Positions 49,638 through 60,100 are shown, counted from the first letter of the stretch. The stretch is 64,000 nucleotides of DNA from Algoriphagus aquimarinus (GCF_900112005.1 NZ_FOKK01000003.1:62001-126000), one strand, 5' to 3'. Notes: a model not told the origin generated them from the sequence alone. Numbers and translations are program-made.

Positions 49638-51101
49638 ATGCAAGGTTTTACCCGCTCTCCAAAAGTTTTTGACGCACTGATTCCCCTGGTTTTTTTGATT
49701 GTCCTTTTGGTATTGAATATTCAAGTTTTTGGCACAGATGGGCTTTCGGGTTCTAACCAAATCGTACTTATCCTTTCTTCTATGGTTGCTGCTTTGGTAG
49801 CAATCTTTCGATTAGGTTTCAATTGGGAGACGCTCCAAGATGGAGTTATTAAAAGTATCAGTGCTGCGATGTCCAGTATTTTGATTCTGTTCCTTATTGG
49901 TGCGCTTGCTGGTACTTGGTTGCTTAGTGGTATTGTGCCAGCCATGATCTACTATGGTCTTCAGATTTTAAGCCCGGCTATATTCCTGGTTGCAGCATGT
50001 GTAGTTAGTGCTATCGTTTCCGTAGCTACAGGAAGTAGCTGGACTACAGTTGCCACAGTGGGCGTTGCTCTATTGGGTATAGGCAAAGCTTTAGGTTTTG
50101 AAGAAGGAATTATTGCCGGAGCGATCATTTCCGGAGCATATTTCGGAGATAAAATGTCACCATTATCAGATACGACTAATCTTGCTCCGGCCATGGCAGG
50201 AACAGATTTATTCACTCACATTCGGTACATGGCGAAGACTACTATTCCGTCCATCAGTATTACGCTTATTATCTTCATAGTGATTGGTTTGAATTATGAG
50301 ACCAACGGCTCTGTGAATGACGTACAGGCTATTTCAGATGTGATTTTGCAGAAATTCAATGTGACGGGTTGGTTATTTATTGTGCCAATATTGGTCATAG
50401 TAATGATCGTTAAAAAAGTGCCTGCTATTCCTGCCTTGCTAACTGGAGCTCTTTTGGGAGGGCTGTTTGCCTTGATTTTCCAACCAGAAATCATTCGCCT
50501 GATTGCAAATGAAAATGCTTCTTATGCCTATCAGAGTTTCAAAGCAGTAATGATGTCTCTTTACGGAGAAATCAGCATTACTACAAGTAATGACGTCGTG
50601 AATGAATTGCTCATGACAAGCGGAATGGCCGGAATGATGTACACGATTTGGTTGATCATAGCTGCAATGGTATTCGGCGGAATCATGGAAGAAAGTGGAA
50701 TGCTAAGAGTTCTGGCAGAAGCGATAATTCAGAAGGTTCACAGCGTAGGCTCCCTGATTGCATCCACTGTTGCAACTTGTGTGTTCTTCAATATCACTAC
50801 TTCCGATCAGTATTTAGCCATCCTAGTTCCCGGTAGAATGTATGCAGATGTGTATAAGAAAAGAGGTTTAGCACCGGAAAATCTAAGTAGAACCTTGGAA
50901 GATTCAGGTACAGTAACTTCGGTGCTGGTGCCATGGAACACGTGTGGAGCAACACAGGCTTCGGTTTTGGGTGTAGCTACCTTGGCGTACGCACCTTATT
51001 GCTTTTTTAATATTATTAGTCCCTTTATGACCATTCTATATGGCTATTTCAAAATTGGGATCACTTATTACGATGACGTAGAAGAAGAAAAATTGGTATG
51101 A
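49638..51101 (+). CDS. nhaC: Na+/H+ antiporter NhaC family
   Basis: The 487-residue inner membrane antiporter has about eleven to twelve helices. It contains the family motif GAYFGDKMSPLSDTTNLAPAMAGTDLF (about 166-192), a later FNITTSDQYLAILVPGRMY, and NTCGATQASVLGVAT near the end. It exchanges Na+ for H+ and may help pH or salt tolerance, as expected in a marine-type bacterium. Its last four bases (ATGA) are shared with the start of the exonuclease gene. Confidence 0.93.
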   Translation: MQGFTRSPKVFDALIPLVFLIVLLVLNIQVFGTDGLSGSNQIVLILSSMVAALVAIFRLGFNWETLQDGVIKSISAAMSSILILFLIGALAGTWLLSGIVPAMIYYGLQILSPAIFLVAACVVSAIVSVATGSSWTTVATVGVALLGIGKALGFEEGIIAGAIISGAYFGDKMSPLSDTTNLAPAMAGTDLFTHIRYMAKTTIPSISITLIIFIVIGLNYETNGSVNDVQAISDVILQKFNVTGWLFIVPILVIVMIVKKVPAIPALLTGALLGGLFALIFQPEIIRLIANENASYAYQSFKAVMMSLYGEISITTSNDVVNELLMTSGMAGMMYTIWLIIAAMVFGGIMEESGMLRVLAEAIIQKVHSVGSLIASTVATCVFFNITTSDQYLAILVPGRMYADVYKKRGLAPENLSRTLEDSGTVTSVLVPWNTCGATQASVLGVATLAYAPYCFFNIISPFMTILYGYFKIGITYYDDVEEEKLV

Positions 51102-51697
51102 TTCCATTTAAGATTACAAAAGATGAGGTAAACGCTCTTCCGCTGGGACAGTTTGAGGGCGAAATGTTTTTAATTGATAAACTTGAAGATGTAGAGGAGG
51201 TGGCTGAGTTTCTTGTGCAGCAGCGAGTGATCGGCTTTGATACGGAGACTAAACCCGCCTTTCAAAAGGGTGTGACCAATCAAGTTTCTTTACTGCAGCT
51301 TTCTACTTCTACCCAAGCATTTCTATTTAGATTGAATGAAATTGGTTTTCCTGATTCCATTCGGAACATCCTAGAAAAAGAGAGTATTGTGAAAGTTGGT
51401 GCAGCCGTTCATGATGATATCAAAGGATTGTCAAAGCTCACGGACTCTTTTTATGCAAATTCTTTCTTCGATCTAAATGACGAGCTGAAAAGAGTTGGTT
51501 TTATCAATATTGGTGTGCGAAACCTGTGTGCGATGGTTCTCGGAATGCGTATTTCTAAATCCGAGCAAGTTTCAAATTGGGAAGCAGAAAAGCTTACGAT
51601 CAAGCAACAACGCTATGCCGCCACTGATGCTTGGGGATGTTTGGAAATATTCAAAAAGCTAAAAGCCGAAGGTTACCTAGACGAGTTGTTTAAATAA
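51098..51697 (+). CDS. 3'-5' exonuclease, RNase D/DnaQ-like (DEDDy)
   Basis: The 199-residue nuclease has the DEDDy residues in order: Asp/Glu in GFDTETKP (about 46-53), Asp in AAVHDDIKGLSKL (about 107-119), and Tyr plus Asp in QQRYAATDAWGCLEIF (about 170-185). It has no HRDC domain, so it is the short standalone type that trims RNA or DNA 3' ends. It is translationally coupled to nhaC through an ATGA overlap, which does not reveal its role. It overlaps the convergent YigZ gene by 8 bases. Confidence 0.92.
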   Translation: MIPFKITKDEVNALPLGQFEGEMFLIDKLEDVEEVAEFLVQQRVIGFDTETKPAFQKGVTNQVSLLQLSTSTQAFLFRLNEIGFPDSIRNILEKESIVKVGAAVHDDIKGLSKLTDSFYANSFFDLNDELKRVGFINIGVRNLCAMVLGMRISKSEQVSNWEAEKLTIKQQRYAATDAWGCLEIFKKLKAEGYLDELFK

Positions 51698-52316
51698 CTG
51701 CTAATTCCAGTCCTTCAATTTCCTCAAGAGAGTTGACGATTAGCTCTTCCAATCCTTTTCTGAACTCCAAATTCATTTGGCAATCCAGCGTCATTTCCTG
51801 CGATAGGATATGCAGATCATGAGTTTTGATGAGTTTCATTACGTCGTTCATCACTGGATAAGGGAAGTGAATAGAAACGGATGTTTTCACCTGCTCTTCG
51901 ATGATCTCATTCTCCTCGATAGCCAAAGCTGCGGAAGTTTTGTAGGCTTGAATCAATCCGCTCATTCCGAGCTTAGTTCCTCCGAAATAACGAACTACAA
52001 CTATTAGGATGTCTGTAAGGTTATTTGATCTGATTTGTCCCAAAATCGGGTCTCCAGCAGAGTGATTGGGCTCTCCGTCATCATTGGCTCTAAAGTGATC
52101 TCCATCCTTTCCTAGCGTCCATGCAAAGCAATGGTGTCTTGCATCATAGTATTTTTTTCGAAGCTCAGCCAAGTGATTTTTGATTTCTTCTTCATTTTTT
52201 ACTGGATAGGAAAAATAGAGAAACTTGCTGCTTCTGTCTTTATACAGGCCTTCGCTAGTTCCGGAAATCGTAAAAAATGTATCTTCGAATGCTGACTCGT
52301 CGCCGAAGTCTGACAT
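51690..52316 (-). CDS. YigZ/IMPACT family protein
   Basis: The 208-residue cytosolic protein has the IMPACT N-terminal domain: KDRSSKFLYFSYPVKNEEEIKNHL, then ARHHCFAWTLG, DDGEPNHSAGDPILGQI and VVRYFGGTKLGMSGLIQAYKTSA, all close to the family consensus. A small ferredoxin-like C-terminal domain (about 135-205) follows. Eukaryotic IMPACT binds Gcn1; the bacterial role is unknown, possibly translation related. A TAAATTCG box lies 25 bases upstream. Confidence 0.93.
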   Translation of the reverse strand: MSDFGDESAFEDTFFTISGTSEGLYKDRSSKFLYFSYPVKNEEEIKNHLAELRKKYYDARHHCFAWTLGKDGDHFRANDDGEPNHSAGDPILGQIRSNNLTDILIVVVRYFGGTKLGMSGLIQAYKTSAALAIEENEIIEEQVKTSVSIHFPYPVMNDVMKLIKTHDLHILSQEMTLDCQMNLEFRKGLEELIVNSLEEIEGLELAVI

Positions 52317-52340
52317 GGATTTGCTAAAGTGGATGAGAAG

Positions 52341-52348
52341 CGAATTTA
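52341..52348 (-). promoter_or_regulatory. Variant -7 box (TAnnTTCG) for the YigZ gene
   Basis: The minus strand reads TAAATTCG, 25 bases before the ATG; this is the fourth TTCG-type box in the window. Confidence 0.35.
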
Positions 52349-52419
52349 GAAAATTAACAAATGGGGAACGGTTTATCCGTTCGAATTATCTTAATTTTAG
52401 CTAGAGGAAATCTTAACCA

Positions 52420-52845
52420 ATGCCTGAATCAATCACTGCGCAAGCACCTTATGTTTTTTCACTTCCTGGCAACTCCAGCGAAACTGGAAGTCTTCACTTT
52501 TGGGAGAATTTAGAACTCTTTCCTGATGGTATTCAGCGATGTTTTTGGATATCAGGTGTGAAGGAAGGTGAGACGAGAGGGAATCATGCGCATTGGCAAG
52601 AGTCACAAGTGATCGTAGCTGTAGCCGGAAGTGTTCAGCTAGAAATTCAGTCTGCACAAGGTGAGGTTTATTATTTTGACATAGATTCACCTGGGCAAGC
52701 AGTTTTTATTCCCCCTTTAAATTGGTTAGTCGCTAGATTTTCACCCAACTCAGTATTACTTGGGATGTCAGATCGCGCTTTTTCAGAAGATGATTACATC
52801 AGAGACCTAGATAATTTTGGAAAGCTTCAAGAAAGAAATAAGTGA
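52420..52845 (+). CDS. FdtA/QdtA-like sugar 3,4-ketoisomerase cupin
   Basis: The 141-residue cupin resembles dTDP-4-keto-6-deoxyhexose 3,4-ketoisomerases (WxcM C-terminal type). Visible residues are RGNHAHWQESQ (about 51-61) with the catalytic His pair, VAGSVQLEIQSAQGEV, FIPPLNWLVARFSPNSVLLGMSD and the family ending DDYIRDLDNFGKL. The enzyme would make a 3-keto sugar for later transamination and N-acetylation. The next genes encode a GNAT-like protein and a GT2 enzyme, which fits a surface-glycan cassette. The nucleotide-sugar synthesis and transaminase genes are not in the window. Confidence 0.85.
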   Translation: MPESITAQAPYVFSLPGNSSETGSLHFWENLELFPDGIQRCFWISGVKEGETRGNHAHWQESQVIVAVAGSVQLEIQSAQGEVYYFDIDSPGQAVFIPPLNWLVARFSPNSVLLGMSDRAFSEDDYIRDLDNFGKLQERNK

Positions 52846-53746
52846 TCCCCACGAGCTTCGTGTGATATCGGCCTCGACGGAGGCAAAGGATTATTTTTTA
52901 AGCAACTTCCCAATTGATGGATGTCAGGAACACTTGGACTTTATCTGGGAGAAAAAACATAAAGCTAAGGCAATCATTACGTTTGCAATTTCTAATGATG
53001 CACAAGCAGTTTCACTTCCTCAATCACCTTTTGGTGGATTTTGGATACAGGACGGTTTGAGCTCGACTTCTTTGGAAGCTTTTATAATGGCTATTGAAGC
53101 GGAAATGAAGCTAAGAGGAATACGCTCTATTTCTCTGACGCAGTCACCCAAACCATACGAGCCACAGTCTGATTTGATCAATTACCTTTTATTTAAAAAT
53201 GGATTTGAACAAGGGAAAGTATTAAGTCATCATTTTTTCATAGGTAAAAAGAAGATCAAAAAGTTAGCTCAAAAAGAGGTAGTAAAGCTTCAGTCTAAGA
53301 GTAAAATTGCTGGGTTGAGCGTCAGTCATTCACCTATTTCAAACTTTGGGTTTTTGAAGGAAATACGATTTTGGAATCTTGAAAAAGGCTATGAAGTCGC
53401 AATTGATGACAATAGAATGGTTCAGCAAGTTTCGGAGTATCCAGATAGGTATTTCTTAATTACACTTAGAAAAAATAGTGAAGCAATTGGATACTCAGTT
53501 GGTGTCAAACTCACAGGTGATTCTCTATATTATTTTCTTTCAGCGATTAATCCAAAAATCAGGGTGAAGAATGGAGGAGAGCTTATACTGAGTGCCCTTT
53601 TTCAGCTTGCTGTGGAGCAGAAAGTGAACTTTATAGACTTAGGGTCCTCAGATCTTGAAGAAGGTGTAAATCATAGTTTGATGTTCTTTAAATCACGATT
53701 CTCTAATGATGTTTGTAATAAGATCATTTGGGTAAAGAAAATCTAA
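52817..53746 (+). CDS. GNAT/FemAB-like acyltransferase-type protein
   Basis: The protein has about 309 residues. The fold is suggested by a C-terminal acetyltransferase-like pattern: YFLITLRKNSEAIGYSVGVKLTGDSLYYFLSAINPKIRVKNGGELILSALFQLAVEQKVNFIDLGSSD. The N-terminal half looks like a second, weaker copy, as in FemAB-type proteins. The longest frame starts at a TTG inside the upstream gene (29-base overlap); a GTG at 52862, 15 codons later, is an equally possible start. Neighbours suggest it acylates an amino sugar. Function is inferred, not seen. Confidence 0.65.
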   Translation: MESFKKEISDPHELRVISASTEAKDYFLSNFPIDGCQEHLDFIWEKKHKAKAIITFAISNDAQAVSLPQSPFGGFWIQDGLSSTSLEAFIMAIEAEMKLRGIRSISLTQSPKPYEPQSDLINYLLFKNGFEQGKVLSHHFFIGKKKIKKLAQKEVVKLQSKSKIAGLSVSHSPISNFGFLKEIRFWNLEKGYEVAIDDNRMVQQVSEYPDRYFLITLRKNSEAIGYSVGVKLTGDSLYYFLSAINPKIRVKNGGELILSALFQLAVEQKVNFIDLGSSDLEEGVNHSLMFFKSRFSNDVCNKIIWVKKI

Positions 53747-53747
53747 C

Positions 53748-54698
53748 ATGAAGTTTACAAATCGAGTTACTATTATTTGTATTGCTTTCAATCATGAAAA
53801 ATGGGTGGAAAAGGCGCTGATAAGTGTATTGTTGCAAGATTTCGAGGATAGAGAGTTAATCATTGTGGATAATGGAAGTAAGGATCGGACTCCAGATATA
53901 ATCAAGGAATGGGTAAAAAATAATACAGATAAACTCCCTGTTACTGCGATTTATAAGAGCAAGTCCGAACCCTATTGTCAGTTGTTCAATGAGGTTTTAA
54001 GTCGGGTGGAAAGTGAGTTTGTGGTTGATCTGTCTGGAGATGACTTTTTGTATGAAAACCATTTGTCTCTTTCGATTGCCAAATTACAACAGACACCAAC
54101 TGGCGCTTTTGTTTTTTCTGATGCTATGATTCTTGATGAAAATGGTGAGCAGAGCACTTTCTACAAGCGGGAGGATTATAAGGAGTTGGCAGAGGTAACT
54201 CAGGCCAATAGGATGTATGAAATACTAATTCGAAGAAGTTATATTTCAGCTCCAACTGTGGTTTTCAATACAGATCTTCTCAAACAAATAGGAGGGTATG
54301 ATGCTTCACTTGCCTACGAAGACTTTGATGTTCAGCTAAGATTGTCTAGAGATTTCTCTATAGTTTTTTCCGAGCATATAGGCGTTTTGAAGAGGAAACA
54401 CGGGGATTCTCTGTCAGCAAGCCAGTACCAGCGCTACCAATCGAAAATGCTTCCGAGTACACTTCGAGTTTGTGAAAAAATCAAGGAGATGAATAAAAGC
54501 TCAATTGAAAATGATGCACTTGCAGAACGCATTTTGTTTGAGTTGAAGCATACGCTATGGTCTGCAAATTTTGAGGTTGCTAAAGGGTTTGTAAAGCTTG
54601 CGGAGGAGATGAATATACAAGGCATTCAGTTTAATTTATTTAAACTGTGGCTTCGCGTTCGACTTGATATCTCTTGGCTTTATGTCAATCTAACCTGA
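53748..54698 (+). CDS. Glycosyltransferase family 2
   Basis: The 316-residue GT-A enzyme has VTIICIAFNHEKWVEKALISVLLQ (about 6-29), IIVDNGSKDRTPDII (about 37-51) with the nucleotide-binding Asp, VDLSGDDFLYENHL (about 92-105) as the metal-binding D-x-D-like site, and GGYDASLAYEDFDVQLRL (about 183-200) with the catalytic acid. It adds a sugar to a growing surface glycan. Only one base separates it from the GNAT-like gene, so the three genes 52420-54698 form one operon. Confidence 0.93.
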   Translation: MKFTNRVTIICIAFNHEKWVEKALISVLLQDFEDRELIIVDNGSKDRTPDIIKEWVKNNTDKLPVTAIYKSKSEPYCQLFNEVLSRVESEFVVDLSGDDFLYENHLSLSIAKLQQTPTGAFVFSDAMILDENGEQSTFYKREDYKELAEVTQANRMYEILIRRSYISAPTVVFNTDLLKQIGGYDASLAYEDFDVQLRLSRDFSIVFSEHIGVLKRKHGDSLSASQYQRYQSKMLPSTLRVCEKIKEMNKSSIENDALAERILFELKHTLWSANFEVAKGFVKLAEEMNIQGIQFNLFKLWLRVRLDISWLYVNLT

Positions 54699-55970
54699 TC
54701 AGCCTACAACTACCTCAATGAATGGTGGTTTGTCAAAGTATTTTTGACCCACTGTAATGATGTCATCTGCGGTGAATGTTTTCAGATAAGCCAGTTTTTG
54801 GGCGTAATAATCGAAATCCATTCCTGAGTGATGCACTGCCTGAAATCTGTCAATTAAGTCGAATGAAGTGCTGAATTGCTTAAGCATCTGACCGATTAGG
54901 TAATTCCGCACTACTTCCAATTCATCCGCATCGATTTTCACTCGCGTCAACAACTCAATTTCGTGGTAGATTTCTTTGATTACATCTGGGTAAAAGGCCT
55001 TTTGAACATCAGCTGCAATTACCCAAAAATTAGAATCTCCAATTTCAGCTAATGATGAATAAATTCCATAGGTATGACCTTTGTCTTCGCGGATGTTTTT
55101 GATAAGGCGAGAGCCAAAATAGCCACCTAGAATTGTATTGAAAACAGTGAGTGCTATAAAGTCTGGATGTGTTTTTGGAATAGACCAGCTGCCAATTCTA
55201 ATACTGCTTTGAACAGATTTCTCTTTAGGTTCTGTTACAGCCAAAAGTGTGTTTATTCCTGGTAATAGTATGGAATCAGAGACGGCTCGATTTGGCAATT
55301 TCCCGAAAAGAGAACAGAGTTTTTCAAGTTCTTTAGAATCGAAATCCCCGGTAACAAAAATTTCTATGTCTTGCCAAAGCATAGTTTCGTAATAAGAAAT
55401 CAGCTGATCTCTGGTCACATTATCCACATGGCTTTCCTCGAGGTCTGCTCCATAAGGATGGTTCGCACCAAAAAGACACTTTCTGAAAACTGTACTAGCT
55501 CTTGATGCTGTTTTTTCTTTCTCAAGTAGTATACTGAGTTTACGCTGAGATTTTCTCTTTTCTAGCATATTCTCTGGAAAAGTAGCCTCTGTAAATAGAG
55601 AATTGAAAATATCTAATACAGTAGATAGGTGTTTTTTGGTAGACAAAAGTCCAAGGCCTTCATGAGAGTATGTGGAAATAGGATGAACCTCCGAAGCATA
55701 AAAATCAAAGAATTCTGCAAGTTCACCAGCATCCTTTTCGGCTGTACCTTCCTGTAGCATTTGAAGAGTGAAGGAAGAAACTAATGAATGATCGAGTGGG
55801 AGGGAGTTTCGCTGACCTTTACCAATCACATCAATTTTCACGGCGTTTAAACCAGGGGTAGGAACATAAAAGAACTTTGCTCCATTGGAAAGTTTGAATT
55901 CCGATGGAGGCAATAGTTCAAAATCCTCAGGAACCTTAAATTCCGGAGCTTTTGACCTGTCTAAAACCAT
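54699..55970 (-). CDS. M16 family peptidase-like protein lacking the HxxEH zinc motif
   Basis: The 423-residue protein is of the pitrilysin/insulinase fold. At the place of the zinc motif it reads SLVSSFTLQMLQEGT, so the HxxEH site is missing. The substrate-binding R/Y segment of the second half is kept (NIREDKGHTYGIYSSL). This is the pattern of the non-catalytic partner in two-subunit M16B proteases; a catalytic partner is not in the window. No signal peptide is seen. It starts 2 bases after porV and is the last gene of the porU operon. Confidence 0.85.
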   Translation of the reverse strand: MVLDRSKAPEFKVPEDFELLPPSEFKLSNGAKFFYVPTPGLNAVKIDVIGKGQRNSLPLDHSLVSSFTLQMLQEGTAEKDAGELAEFFDFYASEVHPISTYSHEGLGLLSTKKHLSTVLDIFNSLFTEATFPENMLEKRKSQRKLSILLEKEKTASRASTVFRKCLFGANHPYGADLEESHVDNVTRDQLISYYETMLWQDIEIFVTGDFDSKELEKLCSLFGKLPNRAVSDSILLPGINTLLAVTEPKEKSVQSSIRIGSWSIPKTHPDFIALTVFNTILGGYFGSRLIKNIREDKGHTYGIYSSLAEIGDSNFWVIAADVQKAFYPDVIKEIYHEIELLTRVKIDADELEVVRNYLIGQMLKQFSTSFDLIDRFQAVHHSGMDFDYYAQKLAYLKTFTADDIITVGQKYFDKPPFIEVVVG

Positions 55971-55972
55971 TT

Positions 55973-57184
55973 TTAATTGGGGATATCGTACATTAAAGTA
56001 AACCTTAATGTCTCTGCGAGTGGGTGATTTTGCTTTTGAGGAACTAAGTAGGAGAAGTCAAATCCAAGTTTTTTCAGATCAAAACCTACACCCATGGTGA
56101 AGTATTTTCTTCCACCTTTATTTGGGTTTTCGTAAAAGTAGCCTGTACGTAGTGCAAACTTATCGTCGTAATTGTATTCTACTCCAAAAGAAATCATGAC
56201 TTCCTGTAGTTCTTCTGAGAATCCACCTGGAGCATCAGCAAAAGAACCGAACATTCCTGAAATCAATGGACGATTAGGATCCTTCCCTTGTGAGATAACC
56301 AAATTACCATTCTCATCTGTTTCCAAAGTCCCATCTTCATTTGTAGAGTAGATAGGTGGAGTTGGGACAAGTAGTTTGTTAAGGTCTAACGCGAAGGTTA
56401 ATGTGTTTAGGTCGTCAAGATCGATTGAATACGCTGCTCCCACTTTAAGATTAGTAGGGATGTAGTCAAGGTCGTCAGCAGAGTTGTAAGTAATCTTAGG
56501 GCCGATGTTAGTTATGCTAAGTCCCCAAGAGAAATTTGCATCTTTTGCTCCAGCAAACATTGGCTTTGAATAATAAAGGCCAACGTCTGTACCTACGCTG
56601 ACTCCTGGCTTAGCTTCACTTCCACCGACGGAAGAGATGTTACCAGAAAGGTTTGAGTAGATAAAACGTGCTGAAATCCCCAAACCTAAATAGGAGGATA
56701 GCTTTCTAGAGTATGTGCCGCCAATTGCAATATCACGTGGGTTGAATTCTCCGAGTGAATTTCCTCGTCCATCCGTCAATTGAATGTCGCCCATATTGAA
56801 ATAGCGCAAATCAAATCCAAAAGCGGAAACCTCGTCAACTCTGAAGTATCCGGTTAAATAGCTCAGTGACATGTCGTTCACTAACTTGCCAAGCCATGGA
56901 GAGTAAGAAAGTGAAAAACCCATTTCGTCTTCTACGAAAGCAAGTTTTCCTGCATTCCAATGTGCTGAATTTGCATCGGGAGAAGTAGCAACACCTGCAT
57001 CACCCATACCTGAATGTCTGGAGTCTGGTGCGAAATTCAAAAATGGTACAGCAGTGGTGATTACTCTACGGGTAGGATCCTGACCGGAAATAATAGTGCT
57101 ATTCTGGGCATACACGGATAAAGTAGCCAGGGTAAAAACTGCAACGAGTAAGTTTTTCCTATTTAGAATGGCCATTTTTTTCAT
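55973..57184 (-). CDS. porV: Type IX secretion outer membrane protein PorV
   Basis: The 403-residue protein has a signal peptide ending VYAQ and the PorV signature: FLNFAPDSRHSGMGDAGVATSPDANSAHWNAGKLAF (about 48-83). It is a FadL-like beta-barrel (LGLGISARFIYSNL, FALRTGYFYENPNKGGRKYFTMGVGFDL) whose C-terminus ends in an aromatic-rich strand. PorV carries substrates from the T9SS translocon to the PorU sortase. It overlaps porU by 4 bases, as expected for partners. The inner insertion with SQGKDPNRPLI is probably an extracellular loop. Confidence 0.95.
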   Translation of the reverse strand: MKKMAILNRKNLLVAVFTLATLSVYAQNSTIISGQDPTRRVITTAVPFLNFAPDSRHSGMGDAGVATSPDANSAHWNAGKLAFVEDEMGFSLSYSPWLGKLVNDMSLSYLTGYFRVDEVSAFGFDLRYFNMGDIQLTDGRGNSLGEFNPRDIAIGGTYSRKLSSYLGLGISARFIYSNLSGNISSVGGSEAKPGVSVGTDVGLYYSKPMFAGAKDANFSWGLSITNIGPKITYNSADDLDYIPTNLKVGAAYSIDLDDLNTLTFALDLNKLLVPTPPIYSTNEDGTLETDENGNLVISQGKDPNRPLISGMFGSFADAPGGFSEELQEVMISFGVEYNYDDKFALRTGYFYENPNKGGRKYFTMGVGFDLKKLGFDFSYLVPQKQNHPLAETLRFTLMYDIPN

Positions 57185-60100
57185 TGAATCACGATTTGTC
57201 CGCTCACTGAAGCTACCGAATTATTACCTTCCGACTGTAGCGTTAATTTGTAAATATAAGTTCCTTTTGCTGGATATTTGGTTTGGTTTTGTAAAAAAAA
57301 CCAAGACAAATCCCTTATATGAGCGTCAGCTTTGACTAAACGTTCACTTTCTGTAAATAGTATCTTGCCGTCTGTTTGATAAACCACCAATGTAAGAATC
57401 AAATTCTCTCCTGGTTGATTATGCTCAAGCTCAAAATGACTTTCAATATGAGCCGGATTTGGATAAGTCTTGTGATTTAAAATTCGAAGTCTATCACTTC
57501 CTTCCACTATAATTTCCTGCTTGAACACACTCTGGTTACCTAAGATATCCCAAGCTTTGATAGTTACCAAATTCTTGCCTTCTTTTAATCCTGTTAATTT
57601 GAAATTCACTTTTCCAGATGTAAACGTGTTGTCAACTGATATAAAAAACTCATTTAATACTACTATATCATTTTGATTTATTTGAACGGTCAAATTTTCC
57701 GATGGTAAAAAGCCTGAAATATTAATGCCACTTATATCTGAAAATAGAGCTTCCATCGCTATAGATGTAGATGAAAATGTAAATGGAGCTACATCTCTTT
57801 CTCCAAAAATTGCCTTGATCTCGGGGCCTTCCGTGTCTAGTGAGGGCTTACTGGCACTTCCACCTATTACTGAGGTCTTAAATCCAAATGCTTCCCAAGC
57901 TTGATCCTCACTTATTCCAAGAATGCGGATTTTGCCTTCTCCAAGCTCTAAATCTATGTTTTTTGGAATTTTCAACCTTCCTTTAATCAGTCCTGCCGCA
58001 ATTGTCCCTGTTCCTTTAAAAAGTAGGATTTTCTCCTCTGCAAATTCCACTGGACTACTTTCGTTTCCCAGAGTTTTTGATTTCACAGGTTTGTCCCGCA
58101 CCTCTATCCTATAGGAACCATTGTAATTACTTGCTACTCCACCTGTGCTTGGATTAATTACTTGAGCTTCGAATTCCACTTCCTGCAAAGCGGAAAGTGT
58201 ATCTACAGAATTTTCATTTTCTGGATCTCTGAAGGAGGTAAAACTAATATTAAATTCAGGTCTGGCTAACTTCATGCTCGGATCGGCCAAGAGACTAAAG
58301 TTTCTGTTAAGTGCACCATTTTGACTTCTGTTTTTAGTGTTTCTGAAAATGCTTCCCAAATCTTGTGGGGTCCCTTCTTCCAGTCTGAAGACTTCTTCGA
58401 TAAATGCTTCATTCAAAGAGAAGTTTACACTGCTGAAAACTGGTCTTCCGGTGCTTAAAAGCCCTATTGCGCCTTTATTGGGAGCTGTTAGTAGTTCTTC
58501 TGCTGCGGATCGTACAAATGGACTGTCGTGCCTTCCAAATTCGCAGGTAGCAGTCATCCAGAGCGCCAATTGATCTTGGTCAGCCCAATTAGCAATGTCA
58601 GAGACCATAAAAACTTCTTCGGCTGTCAGCGTAGTTTCATTTCCGTGACCTATATAGTTTAAGAGCAACGTGCCGCTTTCAAGTGTTTCTTCCAGTGCAG
58701 CTTTTCCTTGAGGTGAAGATTGTCTTTCTCCAATTTTCTCTTGTTCAAACCTATCCAAGTACAATTTCTCCTGCTTGAATTCCTTATGATTGTCACTGAG
58801 AAACTTGGCGTGAGTTTCCGAATCTCGTAAATGAATGTTGTTATCTCCATCGTCAGCAAGAAAAGTCACGGTTTGTTTCCAATCCCCAGCTTTCGGGTTG
58901 CTTTCGTAATTAATTATTTTGTCCACTACAATTTTGGCTTCCTGAGGATTGATCACTGGCAGTCTCCCCACTCCAATTTGATTTAATTCGTCACCGTCAC
59001 GACTTTCTTCCCATTCGCCTTGCCCAAACTCAAGCAAAGAGAAGTAATCGTCGGAGCTGAAGGTCGTCAATGGATTTAGACTGTTTCTGCTGGTGTAAAT
59101 AGGGACAAGGTTTGGTCTGCCTCCTAATATTCCTTTGTAATCAAATGTTCCTTTCCCTAAAATGAGGACATTTTTAAGCTTCCCTCCTTGATGATAATGC
59201 CATGCCAGGAAATTGCGAATGGCATTTAAGTCAGAGTTGCCGTAGCCAAAGGCATCGTAGATTTCATCGAGATATGCCACCTCGGAATAGATACCCATTC
59301 CTATTTTATGAAGGGCGAGTTTCTCTGAAGAATTACTAAGAAGTCGCGGCGTTATAATAAGTAAGGCCGGCCAGGGGGATTGTATTCTCAGAGAAAGATT
59401 AGCTTTTTCAATTTCAGCGATTTCTGGCGTTTTTGCTTCGTCGAACACAATGAATTTCTTTCCAGTTACGTTTGATCCCTTGCTTAAGTCCAGAGCTTGT
59501 GGTTGGTAGAAATCACTTATTTCCCAAGCCGATAAACCTGCCAATAGAGCTATAGAAATAGAAGAAGTCTGATCCATTGAAAAAATGCCTTCATGTAATG
59601 ATTTGCTTGATTGAGGCACACCAATTCCTATGTATTCAAAATAACCACTTGCATTTGGATCTGATGCCTGAAAGGAAATTCTAAGTCTTTCTACTTTATT
59701 TCCTAGAGGAGAGAACTCTTCACTAACCCGAATCTCTTGACCTTTTATGCCATAAGTACTGGTGGGAATACCACCTATAAGGCTTTCGGAAATGGTCATA
59801 TCATCTACGGCCAAATTGATCTTTGATTCTGAATTTGAAGCTCCCATTAGCTTTGCAGAAACTTTCCATTTGTCAGTTGATTCAGTTGAGAGAGGTAAGG
59901 GATAACCTCTTGTTACGCCAGGTGCTACAGCTCTTGAATACCAAGCTCTTCCGGAATTCAGCATGTTGTTTACATCTTCCTTTAGCCAATTCCATTGATA
60001 TAATACAGCTGGGATGGAAGGACCCGAATGAGCGGAGATGGTTGATATTCTTTTTGCATTTTCCGATGTGCCAATTAGAAAACTGATTGAATCTGAAAAT

